From the NCBI RefSeq assembly GCF_019443505.1, contig NZ_CP080377.1:62001-126000 (forward strand): DNA of 64,000 bases, given 5' to 3'. Origin of the DNA: Janthinobacterium sp. PAMC25594 (GTDB lineage: Bacteria; Pseudomonadota; Gammaproteobacteria; Burkholderiales; Burkholderiaceae_D). A model generated the notes under the pieces. It worked only from the letters and a program-made list of their open reading frames with translations. It made no database searches and was not told the DNA's origin. Made by a program: the position numbers and the translations under genes. The number at the start of each line of letters is the position of its first letter. The stretch's first letter is position 1. This document shows positions 35,556-43,713 of this stretch, in pieces.

Positions 35556-36203
35556 ATGAGCATCAGTGCCTTGAGTTCCAGCAGCGCGGCTACCCAGCTG
35601 AGCGCTTTCAACCGCATCAGCGGCAGCAATACCGGCAGTACCGACAGCGTGGGCGGCGCGCGGCCGCCCAGGCAGGACGATAACGGCTTTCTCGATGCCG
35701 TTTCCAGCGCCCTGTCGTCGATCGGGGTGACGGTGCCCGACACGGCGTCGTCCGACAGCACTGGCGCCGACACCAGCACCGCCAGCGGCAGCGATGCCGG
35801 CCAGGCATTGGGCGCGTTCCTGCACCAGCTGATGGGCAGCTTGCACGCCCAGGGCGGCGCGGGCGCCAGCGCCGGCGCAGACAAGGATGGTGACAAGGAC
35901 GGTGACAAGGGCGGCGGCGGCGGCGGGCGGGCACGGGGCCACGGCAATATCAAATCGGACTTGCAAAGCCTGATCCAGACCCTGTCGTCCGGCACGGGCA
36001 GCGACAACAGCAGCGTTTCGGACTTGCAGTCAAGCTTCTCCAGCCTGATCACTGCCCTGGGCGGCAGCGCCAGCACCAGCGCCAGCGGCGACAGCAGCAC
36101 CAAGCTGAGCAGCTTTTTGCAGGCGCTATCGGGCAGCCTGGGCGCTTCCAGCAGCAGCGCCAGCCTGCCATCCAGCGGCAACCTGGTCAATACAACGGCC
36201 TGA
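35556..36203 (+). CDS. Ser/Gly-rich protein of unknown function
   Basis: Family not recognised. The 215-aa product starts MSISALSSSSA after AGGAG and overlaps no gene, but begins right after the CpxP-like stop and is probably co-transcribed with it. It is very rich in Ser, Gly, Ala and Thr, with three weakly hydrophobic helices of similar pattern (FLDAVSSALSSIG, LGAFLHQLMGSLH, LQSLIQTLSSG and LSSFLQALSGSLG) and an Asp/Lys run (ADKDGDKDGDKGG) that could bind calcium. No signal peptide is evident. Possible stress-regulon member. Confidence 0.55.
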   Translation: MSISALSSSSAATQLSAFNRISGSNTGSTDSVGGARPPRQDDNGFLDAVSSALSSIGVTVPDTASSDSTGADTSTASGSDAGQALGAFLHQLMGSLHAQGGAGASAGADKDGDKDGDKGGGGGGRARGHGNIKSDLQSLIQTLSSGTGSDNSSVSDLQSSFSSLITALGGSASTSASGDSSTKLSSFLQALSGSLGASSSSASLPSSGNLVNTTA

Positions 36204-36328
36204 ACCATGGAACGCAAGCTCGCCCTGGCCGCCAGGAAGACGCTTTCGCCACGGGCCACACACGTCCTGTTCCTGTGCGCCAGCCTGAGTCCCGCCTTGG
36301 CGGGCTTGCCTCTCTTGATGGAATATAT

Positions 36329-36530
36329 ATGGACTTACATGATCACGCTCTGGCATCCGACCTCGAAATGATGGGGCTGGCGCCTGAGCGGTGATTCCCG
36401 AGGAAACGGGCGGGCCATATCCGGCCGATGGCACGAACACGCATGGCGGCGGCGGGCGTGCCGCTCAGCATCGACGGGCAATGCCACCCAGGGTTATGTT
36501 GCCACCCTGAGCATCGCCGTGAACGGTTAA
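36329..36530 (+). pseudogene. Collapsed intradiol-dioxygenase-like gene
   Basis: Three fragments of one gene family lie in order but in three frames. The first is MDLHDHALASDLEMM (36329 onward), like the usual N-terminus. The second is VIPEETGGPYPADGTN (36391 onward), like the conserved SVIPEETAGPYPGDG motif. The third is TGNATQGYVATLSIAVNG and a TAA (ending 36530), like the usual C-terminus. A full gene would need about 700-900 bases, so large internal deletions have removed the catalytic Tyr/His core. Family assignment is from memory of these secreted dioxygenase-like proteins. Confidence 0.6.
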
Positions 36531-36771
36531 TTTACTGTCATGAAACCCCGGTCGCGCCGGCTGAAGTTGCCGATATTCGGGAACACCTCGGCCAGCTGGC
36601 TGCCGGCCACGCCGCTCCTTCTGGCGCTCATGCGTGTCGAACTGCCCCAGGTCACATACAACACTCGCCGTTTCGCCCCGCACGGCCTTGGTGGCCGTCT
36701 GATTCGCTGGCGGCGTAATCATTCCTGCCCGTTAAGCTTGTTCCAAAGCTCATCTTGACAACGAAACTCGC
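36531..36771. other. Spacer without a convincing gene
   Basis: Frames of 70-100 codons are open on both strands but have no ribosome site, no family resemblance I can defend and no consistent codon bias. The stretch probably consists of decayed sequence following the pseudogene. Confidence 0.4.
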
Positions 36772-36820
36772 TTCGCCGGAAACGATGGTTTTTACGCTAT
36801 CGGCGAAACGCCGTTCGCCG
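36772..36820. promoter_or_regulatory. TTCGCCG dyads, candidate enhancer sites for the sigma-54 activator
   Basis: Half-sites TTCGCCG (36772-36778), CGGCGAA (36801-36807) and TTCGCCG (36814-36820) are exact. The last two form CGGCGAA-N6-TTCGCCG, a 20-base dyad. They lie about 45-90 bases upstream of the -24 element, where activators of sigma-54 promoters usually bind. Confidence 0.5.
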
Positions 36821-36862
36821 TGCCATGCCGTTCTTCCCCCGCGTCCTTTCCCCACAGATGGC

Positions 36863-36878
36863 TGGCATGGCCCTTGCG
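36863..36878 (+). promoter_or_regulatory. Sigma-54 (-24/-12) promoter
   Basis: TGGCATG-GCCC-TTGCG matches the TGGCAYG-N4-TTGCW consensus at 11 of 12 informative positions (G instead of A/T last), with exact GG/GC spacing. Transcription would begin near 36889, 35 bases before the first gene of the operon. A GAFTGA-type activator is encoded at the other end of the locus. Confidence 0.75.
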
Positions 36879-36923
36879 TCAGGGAGGCATGGGCCATACG
36901 CCCGTCTTTCACCGGAGTCTGCC

Positions 36924-37487
36924 ATGACCAGCCGCCTGCTCGCCTATCGTCCCGAAATGGAATTGCCTGACGCGCCAGCCATGCCGTCCTTGCAGCAGGA
37001 AGATGAGCTGGTCCTGGCGGCACACTTGCTGGAATTGCAGGGGCCGGCCCAGTTCGATGCTTTCCTGGCGCGTCAGCTGGGCGCCACCGTGGCGGGCAGG
37101 CAAGTGCGCGGCACGCCGCTGGAAGGGCCGCTGCGCCAGCTGCTGGGCAAGGTGGTGGCGCCCCTGCTGCCACTGCATGGTGGTTCGCCGCAGGCGCTCA
37201 AGCGGCGCGCTGCGGGCATCTTCGGCATGGAACTGGAAGGATTGAGCCCGGAAGACAAGGAATTCGAACTGGCACGCCAGGTCGTGCATCTGATCGATGC
37301 CGTCAATACGGAACTGGCGCGTGACGGCATGGACGCGCGCGCGCCCAGGGCGCGGGTGGAAACTGCCCTGCTGCAGGTGGCGCGCAGCGTGGCGCCAGGC
37401 TTGCTCAGGCAGGCGGCGCAAACGCCGGGACGGGACGCTGGCCGCTGGCGCCGCGAGGGCGGGCATATCGTCGTGCTCGATTGTTAG
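36924..37487 (+). CDS. Small tagged protein 1 of the sigma-54 operon
   Basis: Function unknown. The 187-aa product is the divergent member of three paralogues in this operon. Shared blocks are an acidic N-terminal helix (EDELVLAAHLLEL, 26-38), DKEFELARQVVHL (111-123; DREFEGAKQFVRL and DRELEMARRFVRI in the others) and the C-terminal tag GRWRREGGHIVVL (173-185). It lacks the long glycine zipper of the other two, having instead LEGPLRQLLGKVVAPLLPL. It has no signal peptide. It is the first gene after the sigma-54 promoter. ATG at 36924 follows CCGGAG. Confidence 0.7.
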   Translation: MTSRLLAYRPEMELPDAPAMPSLQQEDELVLAAHLLELQGPAQFDAFLARQLGATVAGRQVRGTPLEGPLRQLLGKVVAPLLPLHGGSPQALKRRAAGIFGMELEGLSPEDKEFELARQVVHLIDAVNTELARDGMDARAPRARVETALLQVARSVAPGLLRQAAQTPGRDAGRWRREGGHIVVLDC

Positions 37488-37550
37488 CCGGATGGCCAGG
37501 CTGTCCGGCAAGGTAATCCGAACTGAGGTGTTAACTTTGAGGAGCTCATC

Positions 37551-38270
37551 ATGCATGACATAGATCGTACGACCCTGGAATACGGGCAGGAGATGTCCGG
37601 TTTTGAAGCGGAGCAGTTCGAGTTTGGCCAGGGCGAGTGGAGCGGCGAGGGCGGCTCGAACGCCATGTTTTCCGAGGCCGAGGAGATGGAACTGGCGAAT
37701 GAACTGTTGTCGGTGAGTAATGAAGCCGAGCTGGAACAGTTTCTCGGCAATTTCCTGCGCAAGGCCGCCTCCGTGGCGGGCGGCATCATCAAGTCGCCCG
37801 TGGGACAAGCCATCGGCGGCGTGCTCAAGGGCGTGGCGAAGAAGGCGATTCCCCTGGCAGGCGGCGCCATCGGCGGCTATTTCGGCGGTCCGCTGGGGGC
37901 CAAGATCGGCAGCGGCCTCGCTTCGGCGGCCGGCAGCGCGCTGGGGCTGGAAGCGGAAGCGTCGTCGAACGAGGACCGCGAATTCGAGGGCGCCAAGCAG
38001 TTCGTGCGCCTGGCCGCCGACACCGTCAACCGCGCCGCGCAAGCGCGCGGCAATGGCGATCCGCGCGCCATCGCCCAGGCGGCGGCCAGCGCGGCGGCGC
38101 GCCAGTTCGCGCCCGGCCTGCTGGGCCGCCCCGGCGGCCAGGTCGCCACGCAGAACGGCAGCGGCGCGGGCGGCCAGGCGCCGGGCGCCGCGCGCAGCCA
38201 GGCCGGCATGCGCCCGGCCAGCGGGCGCTGGGCGCGCCAGGGCCATAAAATCGTTCTGTACGGCGTCTGA
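37551..38270 (+). CDS. Small tagged glycine-zipper protein 2 of the sigma-54 operon
   Basis: Function unknown. The 239-aa protein has an acidic, Glu/Gly-rich N-terminus (1-45), the block EEMELANELL to ELEQFLGN (44-67), a cationic glycine-zipper region (76-132; GGVLKGVAKKAIPLAGGAIG and GGPLGAKIGSGL) that could insert in or assemble on membranes, DREFEGAKQFVRL (142-154), an Ala/Gly-rich linker and the tag GRWARQGHKIVLYGV at the end. GAGGAGCTC precedes the ATG. The next gene starts four bases after the stop. A pore-forming or self-assembling role is only a guess from the zipper. Confidence 0.7.
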   Translation: MHDIDRTTLEYGQEMSGFEAEQFEFGQGEWSGEGGSNAMFSEAEEMELANELLSVSNEAELEQFLGNFLRKAASVAGGIIKSPVGQAIGGVLKGVAKKAIPLAGGAIGGYFGGPLGAKIGSGLASAAGSALGLEAEASSNEDREFEGAKQFVRLAADTVNRAAQARGNGDPRAIAQAAASAAARQFAPGLLGRPGGQVATQNGSGAGGQAPGAARSQAGMRPASGRWARQGHKIVLYGV

Positions 38271-38274
38271 CATC

Positions 38275-39630
38275 ATGGCCATCGGCGCTTACGCTGCCTG
38301 GATGCTGGCGCAGGAGGCGCGCTCGCTGCTGACGCGGCTGGCGCGGCTGGAGCCGTTCGCGCTGATCGAGCCGACGGTGCTGGCGGCCGCCCTGATGCCC
38401 AGCGCCCAGTCGGCCATCGAAAGCCAGCTGGTGCAGGGCCGGCGCGAATTGCGGCGCATGGTGGCCCAGTTCCAGGCCTGGCTGCGGCGCGAAGCCGCCG
38501 ATGGCGCCAGCATGGCCACCGCCGCCGAGGCGCAGCGCCGCTTTACCTTCCTGCGCCTGAAATTCAACGCCGCGCTGACCCAGTTCGACCTGTTCAACGA
38601 AGTCATCACGCAGCGCAGCGAGCACAAGACGGGCGTGTGGCTGGCCGGCCTCGACATCGTCGCCGCCGACGCGCTGGCGCTGCCCGGCAATGTGTACCAG
38701 GCGCCGCCCGTGATCTGCTACCTGGACCGGGGGCCGGGCGCCGCCATCCGCCGCGCACGTACGCGCCTGCCGGGCGGCGGCGACAATCCCGTGGCCATCA
38801 TCCGTTTGCCGCGCGAACGCATGATCGGCAGCAGCATCGCCTCGTCGCTGGTGCACGAGGTGGGCCACCAGGGCGCGGCGCTGCTGGACCTGGTGGCATC
38901 GCTGCGGCCCATGCTGCAAGCCATGCAGCATGGTGGCAGCGGCCTGGTGCACGTGTGGCAGTTGTGGGAGCGGTGGATTTCCGAAATCGTGGCCGATTTC
39001 TGGTCGCTGGCGCGGGTCGGCGTGGCCGCTACCCTGGGCCTGATCGGCGTGGTCAGCCTGCCGCGCGTGTTTGTCTTCCGTCTCAATATCGATGATCCCC
39101 ACCCGGTGCCATGGCTGCGGGTGCGCCTGAGCTGCGCCATGGGACGGGCCTTGTATCCGCATCCGCAATGGAGCCGGCTGGAGCAGCTGTGGCTGTCGTA
39201 CTACCCGCTGACGGGCCTGCCCCTGGGGCAGCGGCGACTGCTGGAACAGTTGCAGGCCAGCATGGCGGCCCTGGTGGGCTTGCTGGTGCAGCACCGGCCG
39301 CCGGCCTTGCGCGGCGGCTCGCTGGTCGAAGCCATGGCCGTGCACATGCGCCAGCCGGCCATGCTGGCGCGGCTGTTTCGCAGCTGGACCCTGGCGCCGG
39401 CGCAGATGTACGAGGCCACGCCGACCCTGGTGTTCGCCGTGCTGGGCCAGGCGCGCGCCAGCGGCAGCCTGAGTCCGGAAGACGAAAGCGAGCTGCTGGG
39501 ACGCCTGCTGACCCACTGGGCCCTGCGCAGCACCCTGGACACGTCGGAGCTGTGCGCCGATGTCGTGCGGCACGGCCGCCAGTCCGGCAGGCCGCTGCCG
39601 CCCCTGGCATCCCGTTTGATTATCCATTGA
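38275..39630 (+). CDS. HEVGH metallopeptidase-like membrane-associated protein
   Basis: A 451-aa protein with H194-E-V-G-H198 in SSLVHEVGHQG and, 38 residues after the second His, E237 and D241 in SEIVADFWSLARVG, a layout fitting a zinc metallopeptidase with a downstream acidic ligand. The rest is helical and Arg/Leu-rich; a hydrophobic stretch (about 246-262) could touch the membrane. There is no signal peptide. It starts four bases after protein 2 and is followed ten bases later by the 719-aa gene. It may process the small tagged proteins, but no cleavage site is known. The family was not identified beyond the motif. Confidence 0.65.
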   Translation: MAIGAYAAWMLAQEARSLLTRLARLEPFALIEPTVLAAALMPSAQSAIESQLVQGRRELRRMVAQFQAWLRREAADGASMATAAEAQRRFTFLRLKFNAALTQFDLFNEVITQRSEHKTGVWLAGLDIVAADALALPGNVYQAPPVICYLDRGPGAAIRRARTRLPGGGDNPVAIIRLPRERMIGSSIASSLVHEVGHQGAALLDLVASLRPMLQAMQHGGSGLVHVWQLWERWISEIVADFWSLARVGVAATLGLIGVVSLPRVFVFRLNIDDPHPVPWLRVRLSCAMGRALYPHPQWSRLEQLWLSYYPLTGLPLGQRRLLEQLQASMAALVGLLVQHRPPALRGGSLVEAMAVHMRQPAMLARLFRSWTLAPAQMYEATPTLVFAVLGQARASGSLSPEDESELLGRLLTHWALRSTLDTSELCADVVRHGRQSGRPLPPLASRLIIH

Positions 39631-39640
39631 GGAGAATGAC

Positions 39641-41800
39641 ATGAGCAGCAAGATCAGCAGCAAAAACAGGGGGACTGGCCAGACTGGCCAGGCTGGCCCG
39701 ATACATCGCGGCGGCAGCATCGCGGTCACCGTACACGAGCAGGACAGCGGGGCCATGGTCGTCAATGCCGCCATCAGCCTGTACCGGGGGCTTGATGCGG
39801 ATTGCCATAATTTCAATCCCGTCACCTGGGTAGCCGATCCCGCCATGCTGGTGGGCGTGCGCTGGACGGATGGCCGTGGCTGCACCGTGTTTGCCGACCT
39901 GGCGACGGGCAGCTACGTGGGGGTGTATGGCAATTTCCCCACCACCGCGCCCCAGTGCGTGACGGTGCAGGCCGGCTGCAGCGCCGTGCTGTGCTTCAAG
40001 CCCCAGCTCAATCCGCAGGTGGCGCTGGCGTTTGAGACGCCCGACTGCCATCCCAGCGATTGCAATTTCGGCAGGGTGGGCGACCGCGCCGTAGCCAGCG
40101 TCGCGTTTGACGGCGATCAAAGCGCCGATGGACGCGACCTGGTGCAGGTGCTGGCCGCCTCGCCGTGGGTGCCCCTGCGCGGCACGCCGAACGCGTTTTC
40201 CACACCCGTGCGGCGCGCCGGCATGCACCGCTTCGCGGCGCAGATGATGCTGTCGCAGCGGCCCGAACTGCGCAACGCCTTGCCCGTGCCCGAGGGCCTC
40301 AGCCCGAACGCCATGCTGGCCGTGGATGCGGACTACGAGACGGAAGAGCGCCAGCCGCAGCCCATTTCCGGCAATGTGGGCGTGTCGCTGACGCGCACGG
40401 AGACGGAGCCGACGGAAGACTTGCCGCTGTGGACCTTGATACGCAACAGCACCGAAGCGATGTCGTTTACGAATTACCTGCATTTCATGGACAGCCTGTT
40501 TTGCGGCGATCTGGCCAATGTACGCGGCTTCAAACAGGAACGCTTCGTCAAGAAGGCCGACATGTTCCAGCAGCTCAAGCAGCGCCGCGCGCTGCCGTTT
40601 TCCGATTCCGATTCCTACCGCGTGCTGAAAGTGGCGACGGAAGCGTTCGTGATGGTCAATTGCGGCGTGCTGAACCAGCCGCTGGCCTTCAATCCGGCCG
40701 AGGACAACGCCTACCTGGACCGGCGCGACATCCCTCAGGGGCGCGACCTGGAAACCGTGCTGCGCAACGATTACCTGGAAAATATCGACGGCTTCCAGAC
40801 CTTGCCCTACCTGGCCGTGATCCGCCGCAAGCTGCCCGACATCCCCATCAGCATCCCGCGCGGCCAGGAGGGCGAGGTGGACCTGTGCTTTGGCATCATC
40901 CAGGAAAAGCTGGCTAATCCTTGCCTGCTGGAACTGATCTGGTCGTACTGGCATGAAGAAGGCATGCTGGTGCAAACCATGAATGCCATCACGCAGCGCT
41001 TCCAGAACCTGCGCGCGCCCGGCGCCGGCCTCGATCCCCTGTCGAACACGGAAATCGACATGCTGCGTCCGCTGAACAACTTGCTGTGGGGATACACACA
41101 AGATGAGCAGCACCGGCTGACCGTGGTGCGCCGCAATTACGAGTACGACCACCATTACGGCGTGCGTCTCGATGGCAAGGCGGTACAGCACTTCCGGCCA
41201 GCCGACAGCCGCTCGAAATTCCTCGAAGCGTTCCACCATTTGCTGCGCCTGCTCACCTCGTTCTACAAGCAGGACGACGACACCACCGTCAAGGCGGACG
41301 CCTTCCCCGTGCTGAATGCCTTGAAGGAAATCCACCTGATCCTGTCGCAGGGCGCGCACAACCAGTTTGGCGACTTGCCGTCGACGGCGCGCATCGAAAT
41401 GCTGATGCAGCAATGGATGCTGGCGCGCCCCGAGTTCCGCGAATTTTTGCCCACGCGCGTGATGGTGGCGTATCCGGAACCGTGGATGGACCGGGTCGAT
41501 GCCATGAAGAAACTGCAGGGCTGGACGGATACGAGCGTGATGCATTTCCGTAACCTGGCCATCTTTGGCGAGCAATTGCTGCTCTCCGTGCGCTACGGCA
41601 ACTGGAGCGACATCTATGAGCCCACCCAGGCCTTCAACTGGGCCCGTTTCTGGCGCCCGCAAGTGCAAGGCTACATCCACGGCTACCGCGCCGCCACGGG
41701 GGTGGATTTGTCCGTCGACAGCAGCGACCCGGCGATCGAATCGACGATGCCCTCGGTGCTGTTGCGCCAGCGCCTGAGCCAGCAGCTGCGCAGCGTCTAG
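39641..41800 (+). CDS. 719-aa protein of unknown function in the sigma-54 operon
   Basis: Not recognised. A short polar N-terminus is followed by a probable beta-sandwich (about 28-125: GSIAVTVHEQDSG, VFADLATGSYVGVYGN, VTVQAGCSAVLCFKP), as in carboxypeptidase-regulatory-like domains. Residues 180-719 are mixed alpha/beta, rich in Trp, Tyr and Arg, and include TNYLHFMDSLFCGDL, ENIDGFQTLPYLAVI and a Trp-rich end (WARFWRPQVQGYIHGY). Seven or more Cys are scattered. It has no signal peptide or membrane segment. GAGGAGAATGAC precedes the ATG. It is the largest protein of the operon and might be its structural or catalytic core. Confidence 0.65.
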   Translation: MSSKISSKNRGTGQTGQAGPIHRGGSIAVTVHEQDSGAMVVNAAISLYRGLDADCHNFNPVTWVADPAMLVGVRWTDGRGCTVFADLATGSYVGVYGNFPTTAPQCVTVQAGCSAVLCFKPQLNPQVALAFETPDCHPSDCNFGRVGDRAVASVAFDGDQSADGRDLVQVLAASPWVPLRGTPNAFSTPVRRAGMHRFAAQMMLSQRPELRNALPVPEGLSPNAMLAVDADYETEERQPQPISGNVGVSLTRTETEPTEDLPLWTLIRNSTEAMSFTNYLHFMDSLFCGDLANVRGFKQERFVKKADMFQQLKQRRALPFSDSDSYRVLKVATEAFVMVNCGVLNQPLAFNPAEDNAYLDRRDIPQGRDLETVLRNDYLENIDGFQTLPYLAVIRRKLPDIPISIPRGQEGEVDLCFGIIQEKLANPCLLELIWSYWHEEGMLVQTMNAITQRFQNLRAPGAGLDPLSNTEIDMLRPLNNLLWGYTQDEQHRLTVVRRNYEYDHHYGVRLDGKAVQHFRPADSRSKFLEAFHHLLRLLTSFYKQDDDTTVKADAFPVLNALKEIHLILSQGAHNQFGDLPSTARIEMLMQQWMLARPEFREFLPTRVMVAYPEPWMDRVDAMKKLQGWTDTSVMHFRNLAIFGEQLLLSVRYGNWSDIYEPTQAFNWARFWRPQVQGYIHGYRAATGVDLSVDSSDPAIESTMPSVLLRQRLSQQLRSV

Positions 41801-41820
41801 GGCGGGAGCGGGGCGCGTGC

Positions 41821-42867
41821 ATGTTCGACTTTACCAGTGCCCTGTACCTGGGCATGCGCCATCCGGCGGCCCAGCTGGCGCCATGGAGCAGCCTGACCCT
41901 GGGCCAGCCGGCGGCGCTGCGCGAGCCGCCGGGCGCGCCAGCGCTGGCAGCGGACCTGGCGGCGCTGCAAGGCTGCGAAGCGGCCTGCGTGCTGCCGTCG
42001 ACCCTGCATTTGTTCTGGGACCTGTTCGGCATGCTGGCTGCCGAGCGGCTGGTGATCCTCGTCGATGGCGGCAGCTACGCCATCGCGCGCTGGGGCGCCG
42101 AGCACGCGCAGGCGCTGGGCTTGCCGCAGCAAGTGTTTCCCAGCGGCGAGATGGCGGCGCTGCGGCGCCTGGTGGCGGCCTGGGGCAGGCAGGGGCGGCG
42201 TCCCTTGATACTGGCCGACGGCTATGTGCCGGGCAGCGAGCAGGTCTTGCCGCTGGCCGGCTATGCGGCCCTGGCGCGCCAGGGGGGCGGTTATCTGCTG
42301 CTGGACGACACGCAGGTGCTGGGCGTGATGGGCGCCTCCGGTGGCGGCTCGGCACGGCTGCACGGCTTGCAGGGCGCTCACGACAAGGCGGGCGGTCATT
42401 TGATCGTCGGCGCCTCGCTGGCCAAGGGTTTCGGCGTGCCGCTGGCCGTGCTGGCGGGCAGCGGCGCCCTGCTGCGGCGCTTCGAAGCGCACAGCCAGAC
42501 GCGCGTGCATGCCAGTCCGCCTTCGGCCGCCGTGCTGGCGGCGGCGCGGCGCGCGCTGGCGCTCAATGCGCAGCATGGCGACACCCTGCGCGCCAGGCTG
42601 GCGGACCGGGTGGCGCAATGGAGGGCGGGGATGGCGGCCGCCGGCATCGCTTGTCGGGGCGGCAGCTTCCCCGTGCAGCGCCTGCCAGGGCGCGCCCATT
42701 TGCAGCCGGCCTTGCGCGCAGCGGGCGTGCTGGCGCTGGCGCAAGCGGGGGAGGGTCCCGGCGCGCTGACTTTTCTGCTGCGGGCCGACCAGACGCCCGG
42801 GCAACTGGAGCAGGCGATGGATTTGCTTGAACATCACATCAGGAGGCGATATGAACGAAGCGTTTGA
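41821..42867 (+). CDS. AONS-like PLP-dependent enzyme
   Basis: A 348-aa member of the fold-type I PLP enzymes, closest in pattern to alpha-oxoamine synthases (8-amino-7-oxononanoate synthase, glycine C-acetyltransferase), which join an amino acid to an acyl-CoA. Visible are the cofactor-region Asp in LLLDDTQVLGVMG (162-163), the Schiff-base K202 in VGASLAKGFGVPLAVLAG and PSTLHLFWDLF at the expected substrate-side position. It is about 35 residues shorter than typical. No biotin or threonine-catabolism gene is nearby; it lies in the sigma-54 operon and overlaps the next gene by 17 bases. Substrates are unknown. Confidence 0.75.
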   Translation: MFDFTSALYLGMRHPAAQLAPWSSLTLGQPAALREPPGAPALAADLAALQGCEAACVLPSTLHLFWDLFGMLAAERLVILVDGGSYAIARWGAEHAQALGLPQQVFPSGEMAALRRLVAAWGRQGRRPLILADGYVPGSEQVLPLAGYAALARQGGGYLLLDDTQVLGVMGASGGGSARLHGLQGAHDKAGGHLIVGASLAKGFGVPLAVLAGSGALLRRFEAHSQTRVHASPPSAAVLAAARRALALNAQHGDTLRARLADRVAQWRAGMAAAGIACRGGSFPVQRLPGRAHLQPALRAAGVLALAQAGEGPGALTFLLRADQTPGQLEQAMDLLEHHIRRRYERSV

Positions 42868-43679
42868 AATGCTGCCCTTTACGGGGCAAGCGGGAGCGGC
42901 AGCTGAATACGAGCAGGAGTGGGCGCAGGAGGGGGAATCCGAGTCCGAATGGGAAGGCGAGCGCTGGCGCCCCGGCAGCGGGCGCTATGGCGGCGGCGCC
43001 GTGCGCGCGCGGCCACCGCTGCGCGGCCCGCGCCGCCCCATGCCGCCACGCTACCAGGCGAATCCGGCGCGTCGGTTCCCGCGCCCCGCGCCGCCGCCCT
43101 TGCCCTACCTGCCGCCGCGTTACCGGGGCTGGGGCGGCTATCCGGCCATCTATCCGACGATTTATCCGGCGCCCTATCCTGTGGCCGAGCCCGCGTTTGG
43201 CGACCAGCAGCAGCCGGATGCGGATCAGGGCCAGGACCAGGGACCAGACCAGGCGCAGGACGATGGCCAGATGCAGGGTGAAATCCCGCCAACCCTGGCC
43301 GGCACCATGGGCCGGGTGCCGGAAGCGGCCGCCCTCAATTACCTGGCGCTGGGCACGCTCGCCAATGCCTTGCGCGACCCGAATGGCCGGGGGGGCGGGC
43401 CTGTATGTGATCGAGTTCGATGCGGGCGGGCGGCGCCGCGCCTACAGCGGCCAGACGGACGATCTGCACCGGCGTTTGCTGCAGCACCGGCTGTGCGGCC
43501 AGATGATGGGCGTCGACCTGAGCGGGCACCAGGTGTACGTGGCGCCCCTGTCCTCGGCGGCGCAGCGGCGCCGCATCGAGCAGCGCATCCACGACGACAT
43601 GTTCGCCAACCAACGCGGCGTGCTGACCAACCAGCGACGCGAACTGGAACTGGCCGTGCTCGGTGAAATGTGGAGCTGA
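42851..43679 (+). CDS. GIY-YIG-domain protein with low-complexity N-terminus, frameshifted
   Basis: The ATG at 42851 follows AGGAGG. The frame reads an acidic N-terminus (YEQEWAQEGESESEWEGE), a Pro/Arg/Tyr-rich middle and a Gln/Asp-rich linker, then reaches NALRDPNGRG at a run of seven G (43389-43395). Beyond it the coding signal continues in the +1 frame: GLYVIEFDAGGRRRAYSGQ, DLHRRLLQH and so on to WS-stop at 43679, which is a GIY-YIG nuclease-like domain. Removing one G joins the parts into a protein of about 275 aa. It may be a sequencing error, a true mutation or a slippage-controlled switch. Function in the operon is unknown. Confidence 0.65.
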
Positions 43680-43713
43680 CGATAGCACCTTGATCATTGC
43701 GAAGGAGAGCATC

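Noticed and set aside
35868..35942. Short tandem GACAAGGACGGTGA-like units in the Ser/Gly-rich gene
   Set aside because: They encode an in-frame Asp/Lys repeat, too short and diverged to be called a separate repeat element.
36207..36371. A 54-codon frame starting MERKLALAARK with a hydrophobic centre
   Set aside because: It overlaps the pseudogene fragment in another frame and has no ribosome site; could be a leader peptide but cannot be supported.
36465..36722. Minus-strand frame containing CDLGQFDT, reminiscent of the end of TonB-dependent siderophore receptors
   Set aside because: Only this short motif matches and the flanks do not; too weak to call a receptor remnant.
36540..36758. A 72-codon frame after the dioxygenase pseudogene
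   Set aside because: No ribosome site, no recognisable family and odd composition; probably chance in decayed sequence.
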